NCBI GenBank assembly: GCA_949296855.1
Contig: CASFRN010000046.1
Coordinates: forward strand, 1-64,000
Length of the DNA stretch: 64,000 nt
Reading direction: 5' to 3'
Source: an uncultured Bacteroides sp.
GTDB lineage: Bacteria > Bacteroidota > Bacteroidia > Bacteroidales > Bacteroidaceae
A program made the translations under genes and the position numbers. Each line of letters starts with the position of its first letter. Position 1 is the stretch's first letter. Shown here one piece after another: positions 1 through 8,209 of the stretch. The notes under the pieces are model-generated. The model did not search any database. It saw nothing but the letters and a program-made list of their open reading frames with translations, and had not been told where the DNA came from.

Positions 1-1545
1 ACCAACGTGTCGCACGACTTCCGCACGCCGCTTACGCTGATAGCCGACCCGGTGGAGCAATTGGAAACATCCAAGAACCTGGACGAGCACGAACGTTTCC
101 TGCTCCGCATCATCCATAAGAACGTGACGGTATTGCTCCGTCTGGTCAATCAGATACTCGACTTCCGCAAGTTCGAGAGCGGGAAGCTGAAGATGTATCT
201 CTCGGAGTTCGACATCGCGAAGGAAATCAACGAGTGGACCGAAGCGTTCCGCACCTTGTCATATAAGAAACACGTGCATTTCAATGTCTCTGTAGCTCCG
301 TCGGACAAGGTATATACGATGATAGCCGATGCCGAAAAGCTGGAGCGCATCACGTACAACCTGCTTTCGAACGCCTTTAAGTTTACGCCCGAAAACGGTC
401 GGGTAGACCTCGCCCTTTCGCAATTCGAGCGGGACGGAGCGCAGTGGCTGCGTTATCAGGTATCGGATACAGGTGTGGGCATTTCCGCCGAACACGTCAA
501 ACATATCTTCGAAAGCTTCTATCAGATAGACGTGCATTATGCCGGTTCGGGCATCGGGCTGGCGTTGGTGAAAGCATTTGCCGAAATGCATAAAGGCACC
601 GTCTCCGTGGATACCGCCAAGGGCAAAGGGACGATTTTCACTATCGAGATGCCGATGAAACAGGCGGGTACGCTTGCCGAAGGGGTGGAGAAGAATGCCA
701 TTATGGCGAACCTGAAAGAAGGGGCGGTGCTTTCTGCCGACCAGGAAACGGTGCAAACAGTATCGGAAGTGGCGGATGATAAGGATAAGGAGACGATTCT
801 GGTGATAGACGACAACCAGGACGTGCGCGACTATGTGAAGATGCTGCTCGCCTCGCAATATACCGTCATCGAAGCCTCGAACGGGCAGGAAGGCTTGCAG
901 CAGGCGATGAAATACGTGCCCGACGCCATTATCTGCGACGTGATGATGCCGGTGATGGACGGTATGGAGTGCTGCCGGCGGTTGAAGTCGGAAATGCAGA
1001 CCTCGCATATTCCGGTGATGATGCTGACCGCTTACACGATGGATGAGCAAAAGATAAAAGGCTACGAATGCGGTGCCGACTCGTATATCTTGAAGCCGTT
1101 CAGTGCGCAATTGCTGCGTGCCCGTTTGCGCAACTTGATAGACAACCGCCACCGTTTGCAGAGTTTCTTTGCCGACCATGCCACGATAAAGAAAGAATCG
1201 GTCAGTGAAGTGGACAAAGGCTTTGTCGAAAAACTTCGTGCGTTGATAGAAAAGCATTTGGGCGATTCAGACCTTCGTGTAGACGATTTGGGCGAGAACC
1301 TCGGGCTGAGCCGCGTGCAGCTTTACCGCAAGGCAAAGGCATTGACGGGCTATTCGCCGAACGAGTTGCTCCGCATCGCGCGGCTCAAGCGTGCCGCATC
1401 CCTGTTGGCTTCTACCGATAAAACGATTGCCGAAATCACCTACGAGGTGGGCTTCAGTGCGCCTTCGTATTTCGCCAAGTGCTACAAAGACTATTTCGGC
1501 GAAAGCCCTACCGATTTCCTGAAACGGAAAGAAGGAAGTAAATGA
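1..1545 (+). CDS. Hybrid two-component regulator (HTCS), C-terminal part
   Basis: The reading frame is open at the window edge, so the N-terminal sensor is missing. Visible residues run in this order: histidine-kinase dimerisation region with the H-box SHDFRTPLT (phospho-His about residue 5); HATPase domain (N-box NLLSNAFKFTPENG, DTGVGIS, GSGIGLAL); receiver domain (ILVIDDNQ, phospho-Asp in CDVMMPVMDG, Lys in YILKPF); and a C-terminal AraC-type DNA-binding domain from about residue 405. This order is the hallmark of Bacteroides HTCS proteins, which usually sense glycan fragments in the periplasm and switch on nearby polysaccharide-utilisation genes. The sensor and any target genes lie outside the window, so the ligand cannot be named. 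It ends with TGA at 1543. Confidence 0.95.
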   Translation, partial: TNVSHDFRTPLTLIADPVEQLETSKNLDEHERFLLRIIHKNVTVLLRLVNQILDFRKFESGKLKMYLSEFDIAKEINEWTEAFRTLSYKKHVHFNVSVAPSDKVYTMIADAEKLERITYNLLSNAFKFTPENGRVDLALSQFERDGAQWLRYQVSDTGVGISAEHVKHIFESFYQIDVHYAGSGIGLALVKAFAEMHKGTVSVDTAKGKGTIFTIEMPMKQAGTLAEGVEKNAIMANLKEGAVLSADQETVQTVSEVADDKDKETILVIDDNQDVRDYVKMLLASQYTVIEASNGQEGLQQAMKYVPDAIICDVMMPVMDGMECCRRLKSEMQTSHIPVMMLTAYTMDEQKIKGYECGADSYILKPFSAQLLRARLRNLIDNRHRLQSFFADHATIKKESVSEVDKGFVEKLRALIEKHLGDSDLRVDDLGENLGLSRVQLYRKAKALTGYSPNELLRIARLKRAASLLASTDKTIAEITYEVGFSAPSYFAKCYKDYFGESPTDFLKRKEGSK

Positions 1546-1700
1546 TGAATGAAAGCGCAGCGGGGTAAAATGGGTTTAGAGGTTAAAAACCAATGCTTTT
1601 CTTGTATCTTTGTGTCTTTGCGTTTAGTGGAAAGCATCCAATGCCCCTGTGCGCTTTATTGGAAAAATTGAATGTGCTATAAAAATAAAAGCGCAAAAAT

Positions 1701-1731
1701 TTTTGTGTTTACAAGCAATCTATTATATTTG
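1701..1731 (+). promoter_or_regulatory. Bacteroidetes-type promoter for the zapB-like/zapA genes
   Basis: TTTTG at 1701-1705 and TATATTTG at 1724-1731 match the Bacteroidetes -33 (TTTG) and -7 (TAnnTTTG) boxes with an 18-base spacer. The likely start site is about 12 bases before the ATG at 1751, which supports that ATG over an upstream in-frame one at 1649. Confidence 0.6.
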
Positions 1732-1750
1732 TGTGGAATTTTGGTGGAAA

Positions 1751-2044
1751 ATGACGGAAGAAGACAAACGGCTACTTAATGCATTCGAAGGAAAGATGAG
1801 AAACCTGATGTATCTGTTCGAAGAACAGAAAAAGGAAATATTTTCACTTCGGCGGCTTCTATCAGAAAAAGAAGCTGAAATAGAACGCATTGAAAACAGC
1901 CGGAAAGAATTGGAGTCAAGATACGCCAATTTGAAAATGGCTCGCATCATCAGTATTAACGACGATGAGCTTCGTGATACGAAGAAAAGATTGGCGAGCC
2001 TTGTGCGTGAAGTCGACAAATGTATCGCTTTGCTGAATGAATAA
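1751..2044 (+). CDS. ZapB-like small coiled-coil protein
   Basis: This 97-aa protein is almost wholly charged heptad-type helix (about residues 8-60 and 70-95) with no signal peptide or membrane segment. An in-frame ATG at 1649 would lie upstream of the promoter boxes at 1701-1731 and would code for an odd Cys/Trp-rich leader, so I start at 1751. It lies 18 bases upstream of zapA, probably in one operon. In Bacteroidales a short coiled-coil protein commonly precedes zapA and is taken as a division-ring partner. That role is inferred from position and coiled-coil character, not from a sequence signature. Confidence 0.7.
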   Translation: MTEEDKRLLNAFEGKMRNLMYLFEEQKKEIFSLRRLLSEKEAEIERIENSRKELESRYANLKMARIISINDDELRDTKKRLASLVREVDKCIALLNE

Positions 2045-2062
2045 CCAAAAGGTGAACGAATC

Positions 2063-2371
2063 ATGGAAGACGGCAAATTAAAAATTCATCTGCGGATTGA
2101 CAACGAACTATATCCTTTGGTCATTGATAGGGAAAAGGAAGAATTATATAGGAAGGCTGCCAAGCAGATAGACTATAAACTAAACAAATATCGGAGTATG
2201 TACCCGGAGTTTAGCCCGATTAAGCATTGGGCGATGGCTGCATTAGAGCTTTCGTTTGAGAATGTGGCCATGAAAGACCGGAACGATACCCGCCCGTATG
2301 CGGAAAAGCTAAAGCAACTGTCCGATGATATAGACGGATGTATCCGTTCTGCGAATGCGGGCGGTGGATGA
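2063..2371 (+). CDS. zapA: Cell division protein ZapA
   Basis: This 102-aa protein has the ZapA layout: an N-terminal beta-rich head (KIHLRIDNELYPLVIDREKEEL) and a long C-terminal helix for dimerisation. The family binds and bundles FtsZ protofilaments at the division site in the cytoplasm. The length fits the family (about 95-110 aa). The start at 2063 is 18 bases after the upstream coiled-coil gene, so the two are probably co-transcribed. The next gene, rny, is separated by a 121-base gap with a strong hairpin and T-tract. Confidence 0.85.
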   Translation: MEDGKLKIHLRIDNELYPLVIDREKEELYRKAAKQIDYKLNKYRSMYPEFSPIKHWAMAALELSFENVAMKDRNDTRPYAEKLKQLSDDIDGCIRSANAGGG

Positions 2372-2411
2372 CGGGAAAGAGTTTAGTGATATAATTGGCG
2401 AATAAGATTTT

Positions 2412-2463
2412 ACGCACAATCGGAATGTCGGGACAAACGGCAGGACGGGTTGTGCGTTTTTTA
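2412..2463 (+). terminator. Hairpin with T-tract between zapA and rny (terminator or small RNA 3' end)
   Basis: ACGCACAA at 2412-2419 pairs perfectly with TTGTGCGT at 2450-2457 and is followed by a run of T. The 30-base purine-rich loop is much longer than in a simple terminator, so this may instead be the 3' part of a structured RNA. It would end zapA transcripts on the + strand. Confidence 0.6.
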
Positions 2464-2492
2464 TTTATATACATTTTAAAAACTAAATTGTA

Positions 2493-4028
2493 ATGTTGAT
2501 AACAGTAATATCTACAGTCATCGCTTTTCTGATAGGGGGGGCGATTTCGTACGTCTTTTTCAAGCATGGCTTGAAGTCGCGCTACGACAAGATTATAAAG
2601 GAGGCGGAAACGGAAGCGGAAGTGATTAAGAAAAACAAGTTGCTCGAAGTGAAGGAAAAGTTCCTCAACAAGAAGGCTGAACTGGAAAAAGAAGTGGCGG
2701 CGCGGAACCAGAAGATTCAGCAGGTTGAAAACAAACTGAAACAACGTGAAATGGTATTGGGGCAGAAACACGAAGAACTGCAACGCAAACGCAACGAAAC
2801 GGAAGCTATCCGCGAGAACCTTGACGCTCAATTGCAGGTTATCGACAAGAAAAAGGAAGAACTGGACGAGTTGCAATCGCAAGAGCGCAAGAAATTAGAG
2901 GCATTGTCCGGACTTTCGGCGGAAGAAGCGAAAGAACGTTTGGTGGAGTCGCTTAAGGAAGAGGCGAAGACACAGGCGCAATCTTACATCAACGACATTA
3001 TGGACGATGCCAAGATGTCTGCCAACCGCGAAGCGAAGCGCATCGTCATCCAGACCATCCAGCGTGTCGCAACCGAAACGGCTATCGAAAATTCCGTGAC
3101 GGTATTCCATATCGAATCCGATGAAATCAAAGGCCGCATCATCGGGCGTGAAGGAAGGAATATCCGTGCCCTCGAAGCTGCTACCGGAGTGGAAATCGTC
3201 GTGGATGATACTCCCGAAGCCATTGTCCTTTCAGCGTTCGACCCTGTCCGCCGCGAGATTGCACGCTTGGCGCTTCATCAGTTGGTGACTGACGGACGTA
3301 TTCATCCGGCCCGCATCGAAGAGGTGGTGGCTAAAGTGAAGAAGCAAGTGGAGGACGAAATCATAGAAACCGGTAAACGTACCACTATCGACTTGGGTAT
3401 CCACGGGTTGCACCCTGAATTGATCCGTATCATCGGAAAGATGAAATACCGTTCGTCGTACGGGCAAAACCTTTTGCAGCATGCACGTGAAACCGCCAAT
3501 CTTTGCGCCGTCATGGCTTCCGAGTTGGGATTGAATCCCAAGAAAGCGAAACGTGCGGGCTTATTGCACGACATAGGCAAGGTGCCCGATGAAGAGCCGG
3601 AGTTGCCCCATGCGCTGTTGGGCATGAAGCTGGCGGAGAAATACAAGGAAAAGCCTGACATCTGCAATGCCATCGGCGCACACCACGACGAAATAGAAAT
3701 GACCAGCCTTCTGGCGCCTATCGTACAGGTATGTGACGCCATTTCCGGTGCCCGTCCAGGAGCCCGCCGCGAAATCGTAGAAGCTTATATCAAACGTCTG
3801 AACGATTTGGAACAACTTGCCATGTCTTACCCAGGCGTTACCAAAACATACGCCATTCAGGCGGGGCGTGAGCTTCGTGTTATCGTAGGTGCCGACAAGA
3901 TAGACGATAAGCAGACCGAAAGTCTGTCCGCCGAGATAGCCAAGAAGATTCAAGACGAAATGACCTATCCGGGGCAAGTGAAGATTACGGTTATCCGTGA
4001 GACCCGTGCCGTAAGTTTCGCTAAGTAA
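2493..4028 (+). CDS. rny: Ribonuclease Y
   Basis: This 511-aa protein has the classic RNase Y order: one N-terminal membrane helix (residues 2-24), a long charged coiled coil (about 28-190), a KH RNA-binding domain with the GxxG loop GREG at 218-221, and an HD phosphohydrolase domain with its metal-binding His359-Asp360 in LLHDIGK. It is a membrane-anchored endoribonuclease that starts decay and processing of many mRNAs. Length and all domains are intact. It starts with ATG at 2493 after an AT-rich leader and ends just before a strong terminator hairpin. Confidence 0.97.
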   Translation: MLITVISTVIAFLIGGAISYVFFKHGLKSRYDKIIKEAETEAEVIKKNKLLEVKEKFLNKKAELEKEVAARNQKIQQVENKLKQREMVLGQKHEELQRKRNETEAIRENLDAQLQVIDKKKEELDELQSQERKKLEALSGLSAEEAKERLVESLKEEAKTQAQSYINDIMDDAKMSANREAKRIVIQTIQRVATETAIENSVTVFHIESDEIKGRIIGREGRNIRALEAATGVEIVVDDTPEAIVLSAFDPVRREIARLALHQLVTDGRIHPARIEEVVAKVKKQVEDEIIETGKRTTIDLGIHGLHPELIRIIGKMKYRSSYGQNLLQHARETANLCAVMASELGLNPKKAKRAGLLHDIGKVPDEEPELPHALLGMKLAEKYKEKPDICNAIGAHHDEIEMTSLLAPIVQVCDAISGARPGARREIVEAYIKRLNDLEQLAMSYPGVTKTYAIQAGRELRVIVGADKIDDKQTESLSAEIAKKIQDEMTYPGQVKITVIRETRAVSFAK

Positions 4029-4055
4029 GCGGTCATTTCATCTGTCTTTATCGTC

Positions 4056-4101
4056 AATGAGGAATAAAGGGGGATTCGATTGCTCCTTTATTCCTCATTT
4101 T
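4056..4101 (+). terminator. Rho-independent terminator after rny
   Basis: The arm TGAGGAATAAAGG (4058-4070) pairs with CCTTTATTCCTCA (4085-4097) and is followed by a T-rich tract on the + strand. The other strand lacks a T-tract after the stem, so it serves rny rather than the convergent patatin gene. Confidence 0.85.
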
Positions 4102-4173
4102 TATTCAGAGCGATGCTCAGGAAGCGCAAAGCTCCTCGCTTGCTTGTCTGTTAAGCATAACTGCTTTTGGGGT

Positions 4174-4238
4174 AAGATTATTAATCTTATGGCGTGAAGG
4201 TTATTAATCTTGCGGCATGAAGATTATTAATCTTGCAG
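4174..4238. repeat. Three 23-bp tandem repeats, each with a 15-bp palindrome
   Basis: AAGATTATTAATCTT starts at 4174 and 4220, and a one-mismatch version starts at 4197. It is a perfect dyad with 7-base arms around one central base. The spacing is exactly 23 bases. The third copy runs into the 3' end of the patatin gene and supplies its stop codon. No T-tract follows. Confidence 0.8.
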
Positions 4239-5063
4239 CTTGTTCATTACTTTTTCCGCGCACATCCATCCTTCCTCATAAAGTGCGGTAAGCTTTTTAA
4301 TGTCTTTCTCTATCCGGTTTACGCGGACGGGAGCTTCGGGGCGGATAGCGATGATGCGTCCTTCGTCTTCCAGCCGTTCTACCATCGCTAATTGTTCGTT
4401 ATACGCTTGGCAACGTCTGCTTAATACGGCGCGTAGGCGAGGGTAGCGGCTATAGATGATGCGGGGGATACGGATGTCTTTTTCTGTTTTCCGGTATCCG
4501 CGGTTGCGTGTAAGCACTACGACGTTCTTTTCATAGCCTTGGCTGACGGCGCGTTCTACGGGGATGGAATCGACGATTCCTCCGTCCAGCATGGGCCGTC
4601 CGTCCACCCATGTGATGGGACAAACGTAGGGCAAGCTGCTCGAAGCTTTTACTATTGCCAGTAAGCGCTCTTTATCGTGTTTCTCTTCTAGATAACAGGC
4701 ACGTCCCGTTACGCAATTGGTGGTGACCATTTCGAACCGGGCAGGGTTGCTGAAATAGGCGCCGTAATCGAAAGGCAATATCTTTTCGGGGAATTCTTTG
4801 TAGAGCAAATGCTGGTCGAGGATGCTGTGCTGGAACCATAAGTATTTCAATCCGATGTAATGGTATTTCGCCAACATTTCGATGTTGCTGAATCTTGCGC
4901 GTCCTTGTTGGCGCGACATATACGAAAGCCCGTTGCACGCTCCGGCCGAGACACCGACCGCATACGGGAATTCGATGCCCTTTTCCATAAAATAATCAAG
5001 CACTCCGCAGGTGAATACTCCCCGCATGCCTCCGCCTTCTAATACCAATCCGGTCTGTTTCAT
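4227..5063 (-). CDS. Patatin-like phospholipase
   Basis: This 278-aa protein carries the patatin catalytic set: oxyanion loop GGGMRG (10-15), nucleophile elbow GVSAG with Ser39, and the Asp of DGG (Asp160) forming a Ser-Asp dyad. The family hydrolyses acyl esters of lipids. There is no signal peptide, so it is probably cytoplasmic, like the YjjU/RssA-type bacterial patatins. Its stop codon lies within the last unit of a palindromic tandem repeat. It is convergent with rny and divergent from the aminopeptidase gene. The start at 5063 gives the usual N-terminus directly before the oxyanion loop. Confidence 0.92.
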   Translation of the reverse strand: MKQTGLVLEGGGMRGVFTCGVLDYFMEKGIEFPYAVGVSAGACNGLSYMSRQQGRARFSNIEMLAKYHYIGLKYLWFQHSILDQHLLYKEFPEKILPFDYGAYFSNPARFEMVTTNCVTGRACYLEEKHDKERLLAIVKASSSLPYVCPITWVDGRPMLDGGIVDSIPVERAVSQGYEKNVVVLTRNRGYRKTEKDIRIPRIIYSRYPRLRAVLSRRCQAYNEQLAMVERLEDEGRIIAIRPEAPVRVNRIEKDIKKLTALYEEGWMCAEKVMNKLQD

Positions 5064-5121
5064 TTTGTGTAGCTTAATCTTATTGTCTTGTAAACTGATA
5101 CCTTGTTGTCTTTGCGTTTAA

Positions 5122-5180
5122 CAAAGATACATTTTTTATGGATAGAAACGTACACTTCTCGTTTAAATTTCCTACTTTTG
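5122..5180. promoter_or_regulatory. Divergent -7 boxes between patatin and aminopeptidase P genes
   Basis: On the minus strand TATCTTTG (5129 to 5122) matches TAnnTTTG and would serve the patatin gene. On the plus strand TACTTTTG (5173-5180) would serve the aminopeptidase gene at 5221. Neither has a clean TTTG -33 box at the ideal spacing. Confidence 0.5.
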
Positions 5181-5220
5181 CAACACTTAATACAAAGTTG
5201 TTACTAAAACCGTTACAATT

Positions 5221-6612
5221 ATGTTTGATTCATCTGTATATAGCAACCGCCGCAAGGCGTTGCGGGATAAAGTCAGCAATGGCATTATCCTGATATTGGG
5301 CAATAACGAAGCCCCTGCCAATTATCCGGACAATACCTATAAGTTCCGGCAGGACAGTTCGTTCCTCTATTTCTTCGGGCATGCGCATCCGGGCTATGCG
5401 GGTATTCTCGACGTGGATGCCGGTGAAGATTATTTTTTCGGCGATGATGTGACCATGGACGATATCATCTGGATGGGGCCGCAACCCAGCGTGAAGGAAT
5501 TGGCGGGGCAGGTAGGGGTGAAGAAAAGTTTTCCCTTCGCTAAGCTGAAGGAGATGGTAGGCAAAGCCATATCGCAACGCCGCAAGATTCATTTCCTTCC
5601 TCCTTACCGCTACGATAACATGATGCTTTTGGAGGAACTGACCGGCATCCGTGCCTCGCTTGTCAAGGAACACAGCTCGCTGGAGTTGATAAAGGCGGTG
5701 GTGAGTCTGCGTTCGGTAAAGGAACCGTGTGAGATAGCGGAGATAGACAAGGCGTGCGACATTGGATATGAGATGCACACGGCCGCTATGCGCCTTTGCA
5801 AGCCGGGCGTGAGCGAGCGGTATATTGCGGGCGTGCTTGACGGCATTGCGGCATCGTATGGGAATATGGTGTCTTTTCCTACCATCTTGAGCCAGAACGG
5901 GCAGACTTTGCACAATCATGACCATAGCCAAATCCTGCAGGCCGGCCGGTTGATGCTGACCGATGCCGGAGCGGAAAGTGTGACCAATTATTGTTCGGAC
6001 CATACACGTACCGTCCCTGTAGGAGGCAGGTTCACTAGCCGCCAGCGTGATGTGTATAACATCGTATTGGCATGCCACGACCGTGCGTTGGAACTGGCAC
6101 GTCCTGGGGTGACTTATAAGTCGGTTCATCTGGAAGCGTGCAAGGTATTGGCACAAGGGTTGAAAGACTTGGGGTTGATGAAAGGCAATGTGGATGATGC
6201 CGTAGAAGCCGGAGCGCACGCCATGTTCATGCCTCACGGACTGGGACACATGATGGGCATTGATGTACACGATATGGAAGATTTGGGACAATGCTACGTG
6301 GGCTATGATGATGAAGTCCGTCCGTCCGACCAGTTCGGCTTGGCTTCCCTGCGTATGGGACGCCGCTTGCAAGAAGGATTTGTCATTACCGATGAGCCGG
6401 GTTGTTATTTCATCCCCGACCTGATAGACAAATGGCGTGCGGAGAAGATGCACGCCGATTTCTTGGATTTCGATGCCATAGACTGTTATAAGGATTTCGG
6501 AGGCATCCGTCTGGAAGACGACATCTTGATTATCTCCGGCGGGTCTCGCTTCACCGGCAAGAAACATATCCCGATAACCATAGAGGAAGTGGAAAATATA
6601 ATGAATAATTAA
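5221..6612 (+). CDS. Aminopeptidase P family (M24B) Xaa-Pro peptidase
   Basis: This 463-aa cytoplasmic metallopeptidase has an N-terminal creatinase-like domain (about 1-170) and a C-terminal pita-bread domain. All five metal ligands are visible: Asp248 (LTDAGAE), Asp260 (DHTRT), His343 (HGLGHMMG), Glu392 (TDEPG) and Glu432 (GGIRLED). The family releases an N-terminal residue that precedes proline. The length matches the aminopeptidase P group with a full N-domain. ATG at 5221 lies about 40 bases after a -7 box. The next gene also encodes a peptidase, but an AT-rich hairpin separates them, so co-transcription is uncertain. Confidence 0.95.
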   Translation: MFDSSVYSNRRKALRDKVSNGIILILGNNEAPANYPDNTYKFRQDSSFLYFFGHAHPGYAGILDVDAGEDYFFGDDVTMDDIIWMGPQPSVKELAGQVGVKKSFPFAKLKEMVGKAISQRRKIHFLPPYRYDNMMLLEELTGIRASLVKEHSSLELIKAVVSLRSVKEPCEIAEIDKACDIGYEMHTAAMRLCKPGVSERYIAGVLDGIAASYGNMVSFPTILSQNGQTLHNHDHSQILQAGRLMLTDAGAESVTNYCSDHTRTVPVGGRFTSRQRDVYNIVLACHDRALELARPGVTYKSVHLEACKVLAQGLKDLGLMKGNVDDAVEAGAHAMFMPHGLGHMMGIDVHDMEDLGQCYVGYDDEVRPSDQFGLASLRMGRRLQEGFVITDEPGCYFIPDLIDKWRAEKMHADFLDFDAIDCYKDFGGIRLEDDILIISGGSRFTGKKHIPITIEEVENIMNN

Positions 6613-6622
6613 TAATGAACAG

Positions 6623-6664
6623 TTAATAGTGAATAGTACTCTTCGTTATTAACTATTCATTATT
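6623..6664. repeat. AT-rich inverted repeat between two peptidase genes
   Basis: TTAATAGTGAATAGT (6623-6637) pairs with one mismatch to ACTATTCATTATTAA (6651-6665 region), making an imperfect hairpin of the TTAATAATGAATAGTTAA type. A similar motif occurs near 22687-22710 and 22905-22940. Confidence 0.6.
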
Positions 6665-6683
6665 AACTATTAATTTAAACGAC

Positions 6684-7880
6684 ATGAACAAACTTATCGC
6701 TATTTTGGCTTTGGGCGTTTGCTTCGGAAGTGTTTCCGCGAAAAGCCCGAAAAAAGACAAGGCTTCGGAAGAAGGATTTGTCTTTACTACCGTGAAAGAA
6801 AACCCGATTACCTCTGTCAAAGACCAGAACCGTTCGAGCACTTGTTGGGCGTTTTCTACCCTTGGCTTCTTGGAAGCGGAATTGCTTCATGCGGGGAAAG
6901 GGGAATTCGACCTGTCTGAAATGTTCGTCGTACACCATACCATGCAAGACCGTGCGGTGAACTACGTGCGTTATCATGGAGACGCTTCGTTCGGCCCGGG
7001 CGGAAGTTTTGAGGATATTGTGTATTGTTATGAGAATTATGGCATGGTGCCGCAAGACGCCATGCCGGGCATCATGTACGGCGATTCGCTTCCGGTGCAT
7101 AACGAGCTGGATGCCGTAGCCGAAGGGTATGTGAACGCCATCGCTAAAGGTAAGCTGGCCAAGCTGACTCCGGTATGGAAGAACGGCGTGCGCGCCATTT
7201 ACGACACTTACTTAGGCGAATGTCCGGAGCAATTCACGTATAAAGGAAAGACTTACACTCCGCGCACTTTTGCCGACGAGGCTTTGGGCTTGAACATGGA
7301 CGATTATGTATCGTTGACTTCGTTCACACACCATCCGTTCTATACCCAGTTCAGCATCGAAGTGCAAGACAACTGGCGCAATGCGCTTTCATACAACCTG
7401 CCTATCGATGAACTCATGGCGGTGATGGAGAATGCCATCAACACCGGTTATACTTTCGCGTGGGGAGCCGACGTGAGCGAGCAGGGATTTACACGCGACG
7501 GGATTGCCGTATATCCTGATGCCGGAAAAGGTGCGGAACTGACCGGCTCGGATATGGCGCATTGGTTGGGCTTAAGCCAAGCCGACAAACGCAAGGAATT
7601 GACTTCGAAGCCGCTTCCGGAAATCACCGTGACCCAGGAAATGCGACAAACTGCGTTCGATAATTGGGAAACCACCGATGACCACGGCATGCTGGTCTAC
7701 GGTATCGCCAAGGACCAGAACGGCAAAGAGTATTTCATGGTGAAGAATTCATGGGGCGCTTCGGGCAAGTACAAAGGTATCTGGTATGCGTCGAAAGCTT
7801 TCGCGGCATATAAGACGCTGAACATCTTGGTGAACAAGAAAGCCATTCCGGCAGACATCGCCAAGAAGTTAGGATTGTAA
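6684..7880 (+). CDS. Secreted C1 family cysteine peptidase (PepC/bleomycin hydrolase-like)
   Basis: This 398-aa protein begins with a signal peptide (hydrophobic residues 3-17, cut near Ala19). The papain-fold catalytic triad is present: Cys54 in SSTCWAFST, His334 in DDHGMLVYG and Asn355 in KNSWG. The gap between Cys and His is long, as in the C1B PepC/bleomycin-hydrolase group, which are usually cytoplasmic. Bacteroidetes have exported versions like this one. The likely role is peptide trimming in the periplasm. It is followed by a large inverted-repeat element before recJ. Confidence 0.92.
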   Translation: MNKLIAILALGVCFGSVSAKSPKKDKASEEGFVFTTVKENPITSVKDQNRSSTCWAFSTLGFLEAELLHAGKGEFDLSEMFVVHHTMQDRAVNYVRYHGDASFGPGGSFEDIVYCYENYGMVPQDAMPGIMYGDSLPVHNELDAVAEGYVNAIAKGKLAKLTPVWKNGVRAIYDTYLGECPEQFTYKGKTYTPRTFADEALGLNMDDYVSLTSFTHHPFYTQFSIEVQDNWRNALSYNLPIDELMAVMENAINTGYTFAWGADVSEQGFTRDGIAVYPDAGKGAELTGSDMAHWLGLSQADKRKELTSKPLPEITVTQEMRQTAFDNWETTDDHGMLVYGIAKDQNGKEYFMVKNSWGASGKYKGIWYASKAFAAYKTLNILVNKKAIPADIAKKLGL

Positions 7881-7886
7881 TTTAAT

Positions 7887-8046
7887 AAGGAGTTAAAGGA
7901 GTTAGAGGAAGTTATGCTCGCTTTGCTCGCAGGAGTTAACAGCCAATACTTCTGTTTATAAATTTCCTGTTTGGAAAATAATGCAAAACTATTGTCCTCT
8001 ATAACTCCTGCCGAAGGCATAACTCCTTCTAACTTCTTTAACTCCC
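7887..8046. repeat. Long inverted-repeat element, AGGAGTTA family, copy 1
   Basis: This fills most of the 329-base gap between the C1 peptidase and recJ. Left-arm motifs (AAGGAGTTAAAGGAGTTAG and others) are the reverse complement of right-arm motifs (CATAACTCCTTCTAACTTC and others), so the whole can fold back. The inner part GCCAATACTTCT...CTATTGTCCT...AACTCCTGCCGAA recurs at 52595-52706. No gene is visible. The remaining bases 8047-8209 hold only an AT-rich recJ leader, with a weak -7-like TAACTTTA near 8118. Confidence 0.75.
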
Positions 8047-8209
8047 CCAAAAAAACAATATTTCGCCTGGCCCTTGAAAATAATTCGGGGAATCAGGCGA
8101 TTTTTCTTTCTTTTTTCCTAACTTTACAAGTTGAACGGCCGGGCACGTTTTGAAAACGTTTGGATTGCCCTGCCGCATTGGCTTGGAAAAGAAAGAAAAA
8201 AACATATAA

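Noticed and set aside
1605..1612. TATCTTTG as a second promoter before the zapB-like gene
   Set aside because: It lies in a TGTCTTTGCGTTTA stretch also present near 5107, has no -33 box and is farther from the gene than the 1701-1731 pair.
5230..6567. 445-aa open frame on the minus strand
   Set aside because: It mirrors the aminopeptidase gene, is His/Arg-rich without motifs, and the + strand gene has all metal ligands.
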